Of a stretch of DNA of 64,000 bases, positions 1 through 7,733 are shown in pieces. Position numbers and translations under genes: made by a program. Origin of the DNA: JAAXQD01 sp963790095 (GTDB taxonomy: Bacteria; Desulfobacterota; Desulfobacteria; Desulfobacterales; UBA11574); contig CAWBNO010000020.1 of the NCBI GenBank assembly GCA_963790095.1, positions 248,001 to 312,000 of the forward strand, written 5' to 3'. Every line of letters begins with the position of its first letter. Positions within the stretch are counted from its first letter, which is position 1. The notes beneath the pieces are model-generated. The model saw only the letters and a program-made list of their open reading frames with translations. It made no database searches and was not told the origin of the DNA.

Positions 1-28
1 GTTTTCGCCATTGCGTTATTGCTACCAT
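1..28 (-). CDS. N-terminal start of a small basic protein (cut by window edge)
   Basis: An ATG on the minus strand at 28-26, preceded by a purine-rich AGAGAG stretch, opens a frame reading MVAITQWRK before the window ends. This matches the start of the gene at 19067 (MATIEQRRK), and the DNA upstream of both genes shares a palindrome AAACGTTT and further blocks. I therefore infer a paralogue of that small basic protein. Only nine codons are visible, so the assignment rests mainly on the shared upstream region. Confidence 0.4.
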
Positions 29-260
29 AATTCTCTCTTTTTATTTAATCCAAACGTTTGTCGGGTCGTTTGAATGAGACGTGTATGGCCTCTTTACTTT
101 TAGGCTGGCAATATTGGTGGCGTTAAGGGCAATGAGAACGGATAGTTGGGCACCATAAGCCATGTTAAACTTTAGGATTAGATTGGAGGAAAAACAGATA
201 GAAACAGGGCACCATCAACCCTGTTTCCAGTGGAACGGAAATCGAGTTGATTTGGCCTCT
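29..260 (-). repeat. Dispersed repeat, copy A, upstream of the truncated basic-protein gene
   Basis: Contains the palindrome AAACGTTT (about 53-60) followed by a half site CGTTTGA, and about 90 bp further a block with CACCATAAGCCATG and AAACTTTAGGAT. The same blocks recur at 19068-19310 (copy B) and 22460-22600 (copy C). In copies A and B the palindrome sits just upstream of the start of a related small basic protein, so it may be an autoregulatory operator. I see nothing else in the rest of this gene-free stretch up to 523. Confidence 0.5.
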
Positions 261-523
261 TCCACGTCCCACAACAGTTTCCAAATCAGCAAAACTCAAT
301 TATTTCTCTTTTTTAGCATCCAATAGCTTTTTAGTGATTTCAGACAGTTCCATTCAATGCCTCCAGAATTGATTAGGATTAAAAGCATGTGGGATTATCT
401 CGTCCATCCCTGTTACCATACGATTATTATATGACATCCGGAAGTAATCGATCAGACACTTTTTCCCTTCGAAACGGCGTCTTCAAAAGGCTGGCGCAGG
501 AACAGCAACCGAACTACAAACGA

Positions 524-1813
524 CTAACGTAATTTTGCTTCTTCTTTTTTTGCCTCCAGGATTATTCCGATAATCCGGTCTGGATAATCCGGAGGAAACG
601 TCCAGTAACGTAGGCCGTGCTCATTGTAATTTTCCAACAGTCCGCGTTTCAGTGGGTCAGCGTGGAATATAAATTGGACCAGAACGTCGCTACTGATCCA
701 CGGATGTGCATACCAGAAGTCATGTGCTCCGGATGAAAGACCGATAACGGTTTTTTCGTCTACACCGATGACATCGAACCCGGACTCGACACTGGCGTTT
801 CGAGCCCAGTGGGCAGTTTCAGGGGTAAGATCTTCGGCTTTGGGTCGTCCGGCCCGGGACACACCGTGATGCCATTCTGCCATGGCCAAAACGGTGTCCT
901 TCAGATTAATGGTAAGCGTAACGTTGCGGGGGATGTCCAGATAGGTTTGAAGATGTTCCACAAAGGTGTCAACACCAATGTCGGCTCCGGCAAAGTAAAC
1001 CTCCCCCAAACGAAATTGCCGGCGATCCTCTCCTTTTTTTTCCCGACCCAGGATGGCCAGCCCAGGGCTTACGATCTGGGAGCCTGCGCTGTAAGCAAGA
1101 ATATTTATATTTTCCGCAATGGTGTATTCGTTCAACATAGTGATGAGACGCATGAAGGCAGGAGCAGATTTTTGAGCATGACGGACATCCGTACCATAAG
1201 CAAGCAAATTTTCGGCTGACGGCCACAGGAAGGCAAGGACCATGGAATTACGACCTGTGAAATGACGATACTGGGCTGCCTGTGCCGCTGCGCGATATAT
1301 GCTGGAATTGGCACCGTGGACATAAACCATGATATCCTTGTCAACGCTACGGGCAAGGACTTCATTGACGGCAGTAGCAAGGGGCTCAATTTCCTTCGGT
1401 ATCGGAGCAGTTTCTTCGTCAAGGGGAATCACCGCCAATTCATGAAGATCTTCCAGATGCAAGGCCGGTCGATCACGGTTTTCATCAGAGGTTGACAAAT
1501 TGAAGATCTGCCCCCAGTCAGTTTCTTTGCTGCCGATTGTAAAATGAGCCATCCCAATGCGCAGTTTGTTTCCCGGAAAGATGGTATAGTTTCTGTTATC
1601 ATCATCTCCCATGGGGGTGCGGTTCGTCGCGAAGAGCACATCAACACGATTGGTTTCCTCCAGGTTGGGATTGACGCTGAAGGGGTTAAGCTCTCCCGTA
1701 GCCATTATCGCAGGTGTCGGCATAAGGTAGACGGTCTTATGACATCCCACCGCCGGGACAGTTAAAAGTCCTATGATCAGATATAACAGGGATCTATAAT
1801 AGGCCATATGCAT
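524..1813 (-). CDS. Exported alpha/beta hydrolase lipoprotein (DUF900 type)
   Basis: 429-residue protein of the DUF900 alpha/beta hydrolase family, likely an envelope-anchored serine hydrolase of unknown substrate. It starts with a hydrophobic signal ending in AVGC, a lipobox, so it is probably lipidated at that Cys. The family signature is a strand ending VYVHGANS (oxyanion region) and the nucleophile elbow LAYSAGSQ, where Ser sits in A-Y-S-A-G, a variant of GxSxG. A candidate catalytic His is in the C-terminal SGAHDFWYAHP segment. Two ATGs lie two codons apart and neither has a clear ribosome-binding site. It stands alone, with copy A of a dispersed repeat downstream and an IS remnant upstream. 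Family is fairly sure, substrate unknown. Confidence 0.8.
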   Translation of the reverse strand: MHMAYYRSLLYLIIGLLTVPAVGCHKTVYLMPTPAIMATGELNPFSVNPNLEETNRVDVLFATNRTPMGDDDNRNYTIFPGNKLRIGMAHFTIGSKETDWGQIFNLSTSDENRDRPALHLEDLHELAVIPLDEETAPIPKEIEPLATAVNEVLARSVDKDIMVYVHGANSSIYRAAAQAAQYRHFTGRNSMVLAFLWPSAENLLAYGTDVRHAQKSAPAFMRLITMLNEYTIAENINILAYSAGSQIVSPGLAILGREKKGEDRRQFRLGEVYFAGADIGVDTFVEHLQTYLDIPRNVTLTINLKDTVLAMAEWHHGVSRAGRPKAEDLTPETAHWARNASVESGFDVIGVDEKTVIGLSSGAHDFWYAHPWISSDVLVQFIFHADPLKRGLLENYNEHGLRYWTFPPDYPDRIIGIILEAKKEEAKLR

Positions 1814-1948
1814 ACTTGGTATTTATGTTGTCTGTTGAAGATGACTTGCTATAAGCACAAGTTGAAAATAAATTTTACTTATTACATATACCATAAAAAT
1901 TGAATAGGGCAAACTCATTAAAAATGATTCACACTTATAAAAATAATA

Positions 1949-2179
1949 GGTGATTTAAAAGATCTGACACCATAATATAGTGGGTACATGGACATAAAAT
2001 CATTTGGAAGCATTGTCAGAACTGAGAATATAGCCAAGCGATTCCTTACAACTTTATGTTGGAAAAACTACCGTCGTTTCTGCATAAGATGTAATAGCTA
2101 TCGTATCAATAGAATTGCAGGTAACGTAATTTTGTTGCTATCATCTGGTTAATTTTGTGCCAGATCTTTTATGATCACC
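1949..2179 (+). mobile_element. MITE-like remnant of an IS1595-family element
   Basis: A 231-bp unit bounded by imperfect terminal inverted repeats of about 22 bp. The left end (1949-1970) and the inverted right end (2157-2179) share GGTGAT and AAAGATCTG followed by (A/G)CAC. Between them lies only the zinc-ribbon N-terminus of an IS1595-type transposase. This looks like an internal deletion derivative, unable to move by itself. I could not identify a convincing 8-bp target duplication. The surrounding stretch 1814-2475 otherwise shows no gene. Confidence 0.6.
1988..2152 (+). pseudogene. IS1595-type transposase, N-terminal fragment
   Basis: A 54-codon frame beginning ATG at 1988 and ending TAA at 2152. 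It reads like the start of ISXO2/IS1595 transposases: a helical lead, then LCW, then a zinc-ribbon half FCIRCNSYRI. Intact family members continue with a second CxxC pair and a DDE-type catalytic domain of over 200 residues; here the frame leaves homology after about residue 45 and stops. It is enclosed by terminal inverted repeats, so it is an internally deleted IS. Confidence 0.6.
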
Positions 2180-2475
2180 GAACAAAAAAAATCTCATCGA
2201 TGGGGATTCTTGGATGACGCTTTTATTCTGGCTTGCTGTAATCAACACCAGAAACAATGGGCTCGTTTGGCGGGGGACCTTCTATCCCCTGGATGAATTA
2301 AAGACGAAGCGGATCTGACCGTAACTCTGCCTCTGATTGGGTGAAATTAAAGATTTTTCTTTCACCGGGGTTTACAAAGAAGCCTTTACGCTTTAAATTT
2401 TTGTAATGAAATTAATTTCATTCGTTTCGATTTTAAAATACCGTACAAAAACAGCTCTGAAAAAGGAGGAGCGTT

Positions 2476-2541
2476 ATGAAAAGAATTTTACTTATGCTTC
2501 TGTGTCTGTCTATATTGGGACAAACCCAGGCAGTGGCATAA
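2476..2541 (+). CDS. 21-residue signal-peptide-like small ORF
   Basis: An ATG at 2476 follows a strong AAAAGGAGGAG ribosome-binding site at ideal spacing. The 21 codons begin MKRILLMLLCLS, with a basic N-end, a leucine-rich core and an Ala-Val-Ala end, then TAA. The whole peptide looks like a signal peptide with no mature part, or a tiny membrane peptide. A hairpin and T-rich tract follow, then yhbY. It may be a leader peptide, a small membrane protein or the remnant of an exported protein. The initiation signal is strong; function is unknown. Confidence 0.4.
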   Translation: MKRILLMLLCLSILGQTQAVA

Positions 2542-2579
2542 AAGTGGAAAATAAGCTTCAAATTATATGGCTAACCTTT

Positions 2580-2625
2580 GTCAATGGGTAATTTCCCGTC
2601 ATTGACGAAAAAGTGTCCTTTTTTT
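2580..2625 (+). terminator. Hairpin with T-run between the 21-codon ORF and yhbY
   Basis: GTCAATG at 2580-2586 pairs with CATTGAC at 2600-2606, and inside it GGG can pair with CCC. It is followed by AAAAAG-TGTC-CTTTTT and a T-run. This could terminate the small ORF transcript or attenuate yhbY. The second stem is A/T only, so strength is uncertain. Confidence 0.35.
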
Positions 2626-2643
2626 GTATTAACGGAGGTATGT

Positions 2644-2955
2644 GTGGAAAAACTGAAAGGCTATCAGAAAAAATATTTGAAGGGGCTTGTCCACGGCATG
2701 AAACCTTTGGTTTTTGTCGGGCAGAAGGGACTCTCCCCCACGGTAACCACGGCTGTAGATGAGTCATTGGAAAAGCACGAACTTATCAAGGTTAGATTTA
2801 TCGATTTCAAGGAAAAAGATCAGAAAAAAGAGATGGTGGGCATCATTGAAAAAGAGACCGAATCCGAGCTGGTGGGGATGGTCGGTCATATCGCAATTTT
2901 TTATCGTCAGCAGAGGGATCCTGAAAAAAGAAAGATCCATGTGCCAAAGCGGTAG
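2644..2955 (+). CDS. yhbY: YhbY-type CRM-domain RNA-binding protein
   Basis: Small CRM-domain protein expected to bind pre-50S ribosomal particles in the cytoplasm. The GTG start at 2644 is chosen because GGAGG lies five bases upstream and the product then begins at the usual family start, giving 103 residues. The frame is open further upstream to an ATG at 2578, but that extension overlaps a hairpin and has no ribosome-binding site. The CRM loop GQKG (GxxG) is visible in LVFVGQKGLS, with conserved LIKVRF and the IAIFYR strand near the end. An alpha/beta hydrolase follows 36 bp downstream and may be cotranscribed. Confidence 0.9.
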   Translation: MEKLKGYQKKYLKGLVHGMKPLVFVGQKGLSPTVTTAVDESLEKHELIKVRFIDFKEKDQKKEMVGIIEKETESELVGMVGHIAIFYRQQRDPEKRKIHVPKR

Positions 2956-2991
2956 GGGGATTCTGTCGGGAAGGAACTGAAGGAGAAAATT

Positions 2992-3813
2992 ATGCCACTG
3001 GCCGATGTGAACGGGACCAAACTCAACTATTGTTTGGACGGATCCGAACAGGGAACCGTCGTCATGTTTTCGAACTCTTTGGCTTCGGCCCTCTCCATGT
3101 GGGACATGCAAATTCCCCCACTGGTCGAGGCAGGATACCGGGTCCTCCGGTATGACAGTCGAGGCCACGGGCAGTCCGAGGTGCCCGAAGGCCCCTACTC
3201 CATTGAGATGCTGACGGCCGATGCTCTGGGGTTGATGGACGCCCTCGGCTTGGAAAAGGTTCACTTCTGCGGCCTTTCCATGGGGGGAATGGTCGGCCAG
3301 ATGCTGGGCGCCCGTCATGGGGATCGGTTGATCTCCTTGACCCTTTCTTCCACATCGGCCCATATGCCGCCGCGGGAAAGCTGGGACGAACGCATCAAAA
3401 CCGTTCGTGAGAACGGCATGGATGCCATGGTTGACGCCACCATCGACCGCTGGTTCACCAAGGCCGGTCAGGAGCGCCTGGGCGCGGAGGTGGAAAAAAT
3501 CCGACGCTTAATTCTTCATACCCAGACAGATGGATTTTGTGCCGCCTGTGTGGCAATCCAGAATATGGACCAGCGGGATTCCATACGCGGCATTTCCACT
3601 AGGACCCTGATAATAGTGGGCGAGGACGATCCCGGAACCCCAGTATCGGCGGCGGAATTCATCCACCAGCGGATATCCTCGTCTGGGTTGAAGGTTATTT
3701 CCCATGCGGCCCACCTTGTGAATGTGGAGCAGTCAAGCGTCTTCAACGAGGCACTTCTGAAATTCATAGAAGCTCCCGGTGCTTACGGCATTGGGAGCAT
3801 AGGTCTGGAGTGA
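2992..3813 (+). CDS. Alpha/beta hydrolase, 3-oxoadipate enol-lactonase-like
   Basis: 273-residue cytoplasmic alpha/beta hydrolase. The nucleophile elbow GLSMGG, the acid in VGEDDPGTP and the His in AAHLVNVEQ form a complete Ser-Asp-His triad. RYDSRGHGQS and the order of segments resemble PcaD-type enol-lactonases, but no other aromatic-degradation genes are nearby, so the true substrate is open; related esterases and BioH-like enzymes share this layout. ATG at 2992 has an AAGGAG site. It follows yhbY closely, so the two may be transcribed together. GC is higher here than in neighbouring DNA. Confidence 0.75.
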   Translation: MPLADVNGTKLNYCLDGSEQGTVVMFSNSLASALSMWDMQIPPLVEAGYRVLRYDSRGHGQSEVPEGPYSIEMLTADALGLMDALGLEKVHFCGLSMGGMVGQMLGARHGDRLISLTLSSTSAHMPPRESWDERIKTVRENGMDAMVDATIDRWFTKAGQERLGAEVEKIRRLILHTQTDGFCAACVAIQNMDQRDSIRGISTRTLIIVGEDDPGTPVSAAEFIHQRISSSGLKVISHAAHLVNVEQSSVFNEALLKFIEAPGAYGIGSIGLE

Positions 3814-3877
3814 AGAACCCACGTTCAACAGGCCCCCGACATTCCGGCAAAAAGGGCCGCTTATGGATGGAAACGAA

Positions 3878-4948
3878 TTAGACGCTGAACCGGATATTCA
3901 AGATGTCTCCGTCCTTTACTTTATAATCCCTGCCCTCCAACCGGAAGCGTCCATTGTCTCGGACACCCTTTTCTGAACCGCAATCCATCAGGTCATCGAA
4001 GGAAAAGCACTCGGCCCGGATAAATCCCCGAAAAAGGTCGGAATGGATCGTTCCGGCTGCGTCCACCGCCGTGTCGCCGTTGTGCACCGTCCAGGCCCTT
4101 ACCTCATCGGTTCCAACGGTAATAAAACTGATATGGCCGAGCATTTCATATGCAAAGCGGGTCATACGGTCTCGGGCCGATTCAGCGATGCCCAAGTCCT
4201 CCATGAACATATTTGCTTCTTCGACGTCGTTGAAAGCGGCAAGTTCCATTTCGAAATTTCCGGAAAATTCAATAACCTTATATTTTTCTTTCAGTTGGGT
4301 AAGAAGAGCATCGTTGTTTCCGAAATTTTCTTCACCGGAATTCAGGATGACAAAAAAAGGTTTTTGGGTGATGAACTGAAATCCGCTGATCAGCTTTTCC
4401 TCGTTATGATTCAGGACAAGATCCCGAATGTGCCTGCCGCTGTTCAATTCTTCTTGTATTTTTCTGAGAACCTTTTTTTCCATTTCCATTGTGTTGGTCT
4501 TTTTACCCCGCTTGGAACTCCACTCGATCCGTTCAAGTCGGTTCTCCACAAGGATCATGTCCGATAGTATAAACTCGGTGTCAACCGTGTAGATATCCGA
4601 AAGCGGGTCTGGATCCCCCATAAGATCATCGGTAAAATTTCGGGAAACCAGCGCAACGGCATCCAAGTTCCGGATAAGGTTCGTCTGGGCGCTTGAAAAA
4701 CCGCCTTCCCGGGCGGAACCTTCTGAAAAACCTGGAAAATCGACGATTTCAATGGTGGCATAGATTGTTTTCTTAGGCTTGTAAAGTTGCGAGAGGCGGG
4801 TCACACGTTCGTCCCCCACCTCAACAACGGCAATATTCGGTTCCGCTTTTTTGTTGGCGTAGGCAGCCACCACCGCGTCCGATCTTGTGAACGCGTTAAA
4901 AATGGTTGTCTTTCCGGAATTGGGCAGACCCAACAATCCGATCTTCAT
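3878..4948 (-). CDS. Divergent YchF/Obg-family GTPase-like protein with TGS domain
   Basis: 356 residues, close to the usual YchF length of about 363. The P-loop GLPNSGKT is at the N-terminus. The G3 region reads IVDFPGFSEGS instead of the usual DIAGLVxGAS, and the G4-like segment is ILNSGEE, keeping the N-x-x-E pattern typical of YchF, which prefers ATP. A C-terminal DUF933/TGS-type region includes RAWTVHNGD and GRDYKVKDGDI. Known members act in translation and stress responses on the ribosome. The altered switch region suggests a paralogue rather than the canonical ychF, so I give no symbol. AAAGGAG precedes the ATG. It is transcribed toward the alpha/beta hydrolase. Confidence 0.8.
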   Translation of the reverse strand: MKIGLLGLPNSGKTTIFNAFTRSDAVVAAYANKKAEPNIAVVEVGDERVTRLSQLYKPKKTIYATIEIVDFPGFSEGSAREGGFSSAQTNLIRNLDAVALVSRNFTDDLMGDPDPLSDIYTVDTEFILSDMILVENRLERIEWSSKRGKKTNTMEMEKKVLRKIQEELNSGRHIRDLVLNHNEEKLISGFQFITQKPFFVILNSGEENFGNNDALLTQLKEKYKVIEFSGNFEMELAAFNDVEEANMFMEDLGIAESARDRMTRFAYEMLGHISFITVGTDEVRAWTVHNGDTAVDAAGTIHSDLFRGFIRAECFSFDDLMDCGSEKGVRDNGRFRLEGRDYKVKDGDILNIRFSV

Positions 4949-5168
4949 GGTGACTCCTTTACTCTATTTCTAAACCCCTATTCGAGTCGGTTTATTTTGA
5001 AAATGAAAAAGATAAGACCCATCTAAGGGTTTGTCCAGCATTATCGTGAAATCAGGAATACCCACCCACATTTTTCTTGCATGCAGGTCGATGCCGTAAT
5101 ACTATTTTGGCCGTCGGCACAGCACCTGTGAATGATGTCCGGCAAACAAGTTAGGGGCTTCACCCCAA

Positions 5169-5309
5169 TTGGAATGATGGAATGCTGGAATAATGGGTTC
5201 TGGGATAATGCAATGTTGGGTTAATGGTGGAGTTTGTGTTGACGATAAAACTAAAAATGGATAATATCCTTTTAAAAACCAACCTTCCAGTATTCCATTA
5301 TTCCATATT
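5169..5309. repeat. Inverted repeat built of TGGAAT-type units
   Basis: Arms at about 5170-5190 and 5285-5305 match over about 18 of 21 bases in inverted orientation, each made of spaced TGGAAT/CTGGAA units and separated by about 95 bp. It lies in the 447-bp gap between the YchF-like gene and the SDR gene, where I see no coding sequence. It could form a large cruciform or RNA hairpin; origin unknown. Confidence 0.55.
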
Positions 5310-5395
5310 CGAGGCAAGCTTTCAAGTCTCAAAAAATGCCCTATATTTTCATTAAGTTGTAGAAATTCCGAGACGTAAAATTAAAAGGTGAACCG

Positions 5396-6097
5396 ATGAC
5401 CCAAAAAGTTGCCGTTGTAACAGCTGCAAGCAAAGGTATGGGGGCTGCCTGTGCCACGGAGTTGGCACAACGCGGGTATGATATGGTCCTTATGTCACGT
5501 TCCGATGCGGTACTTGAACTTGCAAAAAATCTTCAGGGGATGGGAATGCAGGGTAATGTCATGAACCCGGCCGATTTGGAACGGGTTGTATCTGCTGCCC
5601 TCCAGCGATTCGGCAGGATCGATGCGGTCATCAACAACACGGGGCATCCGCCCAAAGGAGATCTTTTGGAGATATCGGATCAGGAATGGCATGATGGTCT
5701 CGATCTTCTGTTGCTGAACGTGGTCCGGACCGCCAGGCTCGTGGTTCCGATTATGGAAAATAACGGCGGCGGTTCCATTGTGAATATATCCTCGTTCGGA
5801 GCTATAGAGCCCAGTCTGGCTTTTCCCTTGTCTTCGGCATTGCGGGCAGCACTTTCCGGATTTACCAAGCTTTTCGCAGACCGGTATGCAGATCGGGGAA
5901 TCCGAATGAATACGGTTCTCCCCGGTTTTGTGGACAGCTACTCCATAGACAACGAAACCAAGGCCCAAATCCCCATGCAACGCGCAGGATCGACAAAAGA
6001 GATCGCAAAAACCGTGGCGTTCTTGCTCTCGGACCATGCCGGTTATATCACCGGGCAAAGTATCTGCGTTGACGGCGGCTTGGGCCGTTCATTTTAA
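5396..6097 (+). CDS. Short-chain dehydrogenase/reductase-like protein without the YxxxK pair
   Basis: 233-residue Rossmann-fold SDR. The cofactor loop TAASKGMG and the NNTG structural motif are present, and a Ser in NISSF matches the catalytic Ser. Where classical members have Tyr-x-x-x-Lys, this protein reads LSSALRAAL, so both the Tyr and the Lys appear replaced (Ser and Arg by my alignment). A recognisable SDR subgroup carries LALSNxxR here, so this may be a normal member of that group with unknown chemistry rather than a dead gene. The C-terminus ITGQSICVDGG is typical. AAGGTG precedes the ATG. An HNH gene starts 13 bp downstream. Confidence 0.8.
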   Translation: MTQKVAVVTAASKGMGAACATELAQRGYDMVLMSRSDAVLELAKNLQGMGMQGNVMNPADLERVVSAALQRFGRIDAVINNTGHPPKGDLLEISDQEWHDGLDLLLLNVVRTARLVVPIMENNGGGSIVNISSFGAIEPSLAFPLSSALRAALSGFTKLFADRYADRGIRMNTVLPGFVDSYSIDNETKAQIPMQRAGSTKEIAKTVAFLLSDHAGYITGQSICVDGGLGRSF

Positions 6098-6110
6098 AAA
6101 GGATGCCCAC

Positions 6111-6494
6111 ATGTCACCCAAGAAGACCCAAACAAAGGTCTCCCAGCCGAATCAGGTTATCGACGAGGCTCGGCGACTTCGTGAGCGTCGAGAGAAGACC
6201 TATCGGGAGCGAGCGCTCAAGATTTTTCCGCGGATCTGTGCCCGGTGCGGACGAGAATTCTCGGGGAGAAAAGTTCGAGAGCTCACGGTTCATCACAAGG
6301 ATCACAACCACGACAACAATCCATCTGACGGCAGCAACTGGGAGTTGCTGTGTATCTACTGCCACGAAAACGAGCACTCCCGGGATCAGGTGGCGGAATG
6401 GTATGGCGGAACGACGCCCGGCGGCGAGCAGGCGTCGTCTTCGGGCCACCGGCCCTTCGCTGCTTTGGAAAATTTGCTGAAAAACAAAAAATAG
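6111..6494 (+). CDS. yajD: YajD-like HNH nuclease-family protein
   Basis: 127-residue protein resembling E. coli YajD. CARCGREF and CIYCHENEH supply two Cys pairs, and LTVHHKDHNHDNNPSDGSNWELLC is the HNH core with tandem His, although that family is poorly characterised. The start at 6111 has AAAAAGGA about ten bases upstream; an in-frame ATG at 6036 lies inside the SDR gene and is rejected. The C-terminal FAALENLLKNKK tail also matches YajD. A nuclease role is inferred from the fold only. Confidence 0.85.
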   Translation: MSPKKTQTKVSQPNQVIDEARRLRERREKTYRERALKIFPRICARCGREFSGRKVRELTVHHKDHNHDNNPSDGSNWELLCIYCHENEHSRDQVAEWYGGTTPGGEQASSSGHRPFAALENLLKNKK

Positions 6495-6764
6495 AGAGAA
6501 ACCTAATTTGAGCGATTGTCGAGTTTGCCGAAGATTCAAGGCATGAGACATGCAGCCGAAGTATGCTACTGCAAATGTCTAATAACGAAGCAGATTCGGC
6601 AAAATCGGCAATCCCGGAGGGTTTCAAATCATGACCTTTTTTAACAAATGAAAAACGACCCAACAGGTGAGAAGGTATAAGGCTTTAATTTCTATTTAAA
6701 GGTCTAAAACAATAGTTTTTATTTTACTCCGTCACTATTTAAAACGCTCAATTTTGGAAAAAGA

Positions 6765-7709
6765 ATGTTTGAACAGGTACTGGCCGCTAAAGAGAGATTG
6801 AAAGGTTACGCCAATGTTACGCCGGTGATGACATCCCGGACGCTCAACCGGCGGGTCAAGGCAGATGTCTATTTCAAGTGTGAAAATTTTCAGCGGATCG
6901 GCGCATTCAAGTTTCGCGGGGCATTCAATGCCATCTCTCAGCTTTCGAAATCCCAAAGGTCCTGCGGTGTCGTTACGTTCTCTTCGGGAAACCACGCCCA
7001 AGCCGTTGCGCTGGTGGGTCAGATGCTGAACGTTAAAACCGTAATTGTAATGCCCAACAACGCCCCTGCAACCAAACGTGCGGCCACCGAGGAATACGGC
7101 GCCACCGTTGTGGAATACGACCTTGAAAAAACAATCCGTGAAGCCGTGGCAACGGCACTTGAAATCGAGCACGGTTATACGATGATCCCACCGTTTGATC
7201 ATCCGGACGTTATCGCCGGCCAGGGAACTGCGGCGTTGGAATTGATCGAAGAGGTCGGAGATCTCGATATGCTGCTGGTTCCATGCGGCGGCGGCGGGCT
7301 GTTGAGCGGGTCGGCGGTCGCGGCCAAAGGAATGTCACCGAACTGCCGGACCATCGGCATCGAACCGGAACTGGCCGACGATGCCACCCGGTCATTTCGA
7401 ACGAAAAAGCTCCACAGGGTAAAAAATCCCCCGACCATCGCTGACGGAACCCGCACAGCGTCATTGGGCAAGATCACATTCCCCTTGGTGCTGGAATATG
7501 TGGACGATATGAAAACCGTCTCCGAAGACGCCATCATCGACGCCGTTCAATTTCTGTTTTACCGAATGAAACTGGTGGTTGAGCCGTCCGGCGTACTTGG
7601 GCTGGCGGCATTGATGTGTGGGGCCGTTACTCCGGAAGGCCGGGTCGGAATCATTTTGAGCGGGGGAAACATCGATTCCGCAACAATGACATCCATTTTA
7701 AGATCCTGA
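6765..7709 (+). CDS. PLP-dependent serine/threonine dehydratase-family enzyme (serine racemase / threo-3-hydroxyaspartate ammonia-lyase type)
   Basis: 314 residues of fold-type II PLP enzyme. The Schiff-base Lys is in FKFRGAF near residue 48, the cofactor-contacting SSGNHAQ is near residue 80, and the phosphate-binding CGGGGL loop is near residue 175. There is no C-terminal ACT regulatory domain, so it is not a biosynthetic IlvA. The length and motifs fit catabolic threonine dehydratase, serine racemase or threo-3-hydroxyaspartate ammonia-lyase, which sequence reading alone cannot separate. It has a weak GGAAAAAG upstream site and converges with the UbiB-like gene. Confidence 0.8.
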   Translation: MFEQVLAAKERLKGYANVTPVMTSRTLNRRVKADVYFKCENFQRIGAFKFRGAFNAISQLSKSQRSCGVVTFSSGNHAQAVALVGQMLNVKTVIVMPNNAPATKRAATEEYGATVVEYDLEKTIREAVATALEIEHGYTMIPPFDHPDVIAGQGTAALELIEEVGDLDMLLVPCGGGGLLSGSAVAAKGMSPNCRTIGIEPELADDATRSFRTKKLHRVKNPPTIADGTRTASLGKITFPLVLEYVDDMKTVSEDAIIDAVQFLFYRMKLVVEPSGVLGLAALMCGAVTPEGRVGIILSGGNIDSATMTSILRS

Positions 7710-7733
7710 GCGCAAGATCGGAGCACCATCCGA

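Noticed and set aside
100..200. Blocks of the three-copy repeat as integron attC sites
   Set aside because: Some heptamers fit GTTRRRY, but the copies lack the paired inverse core and the palindromic arms of attC.
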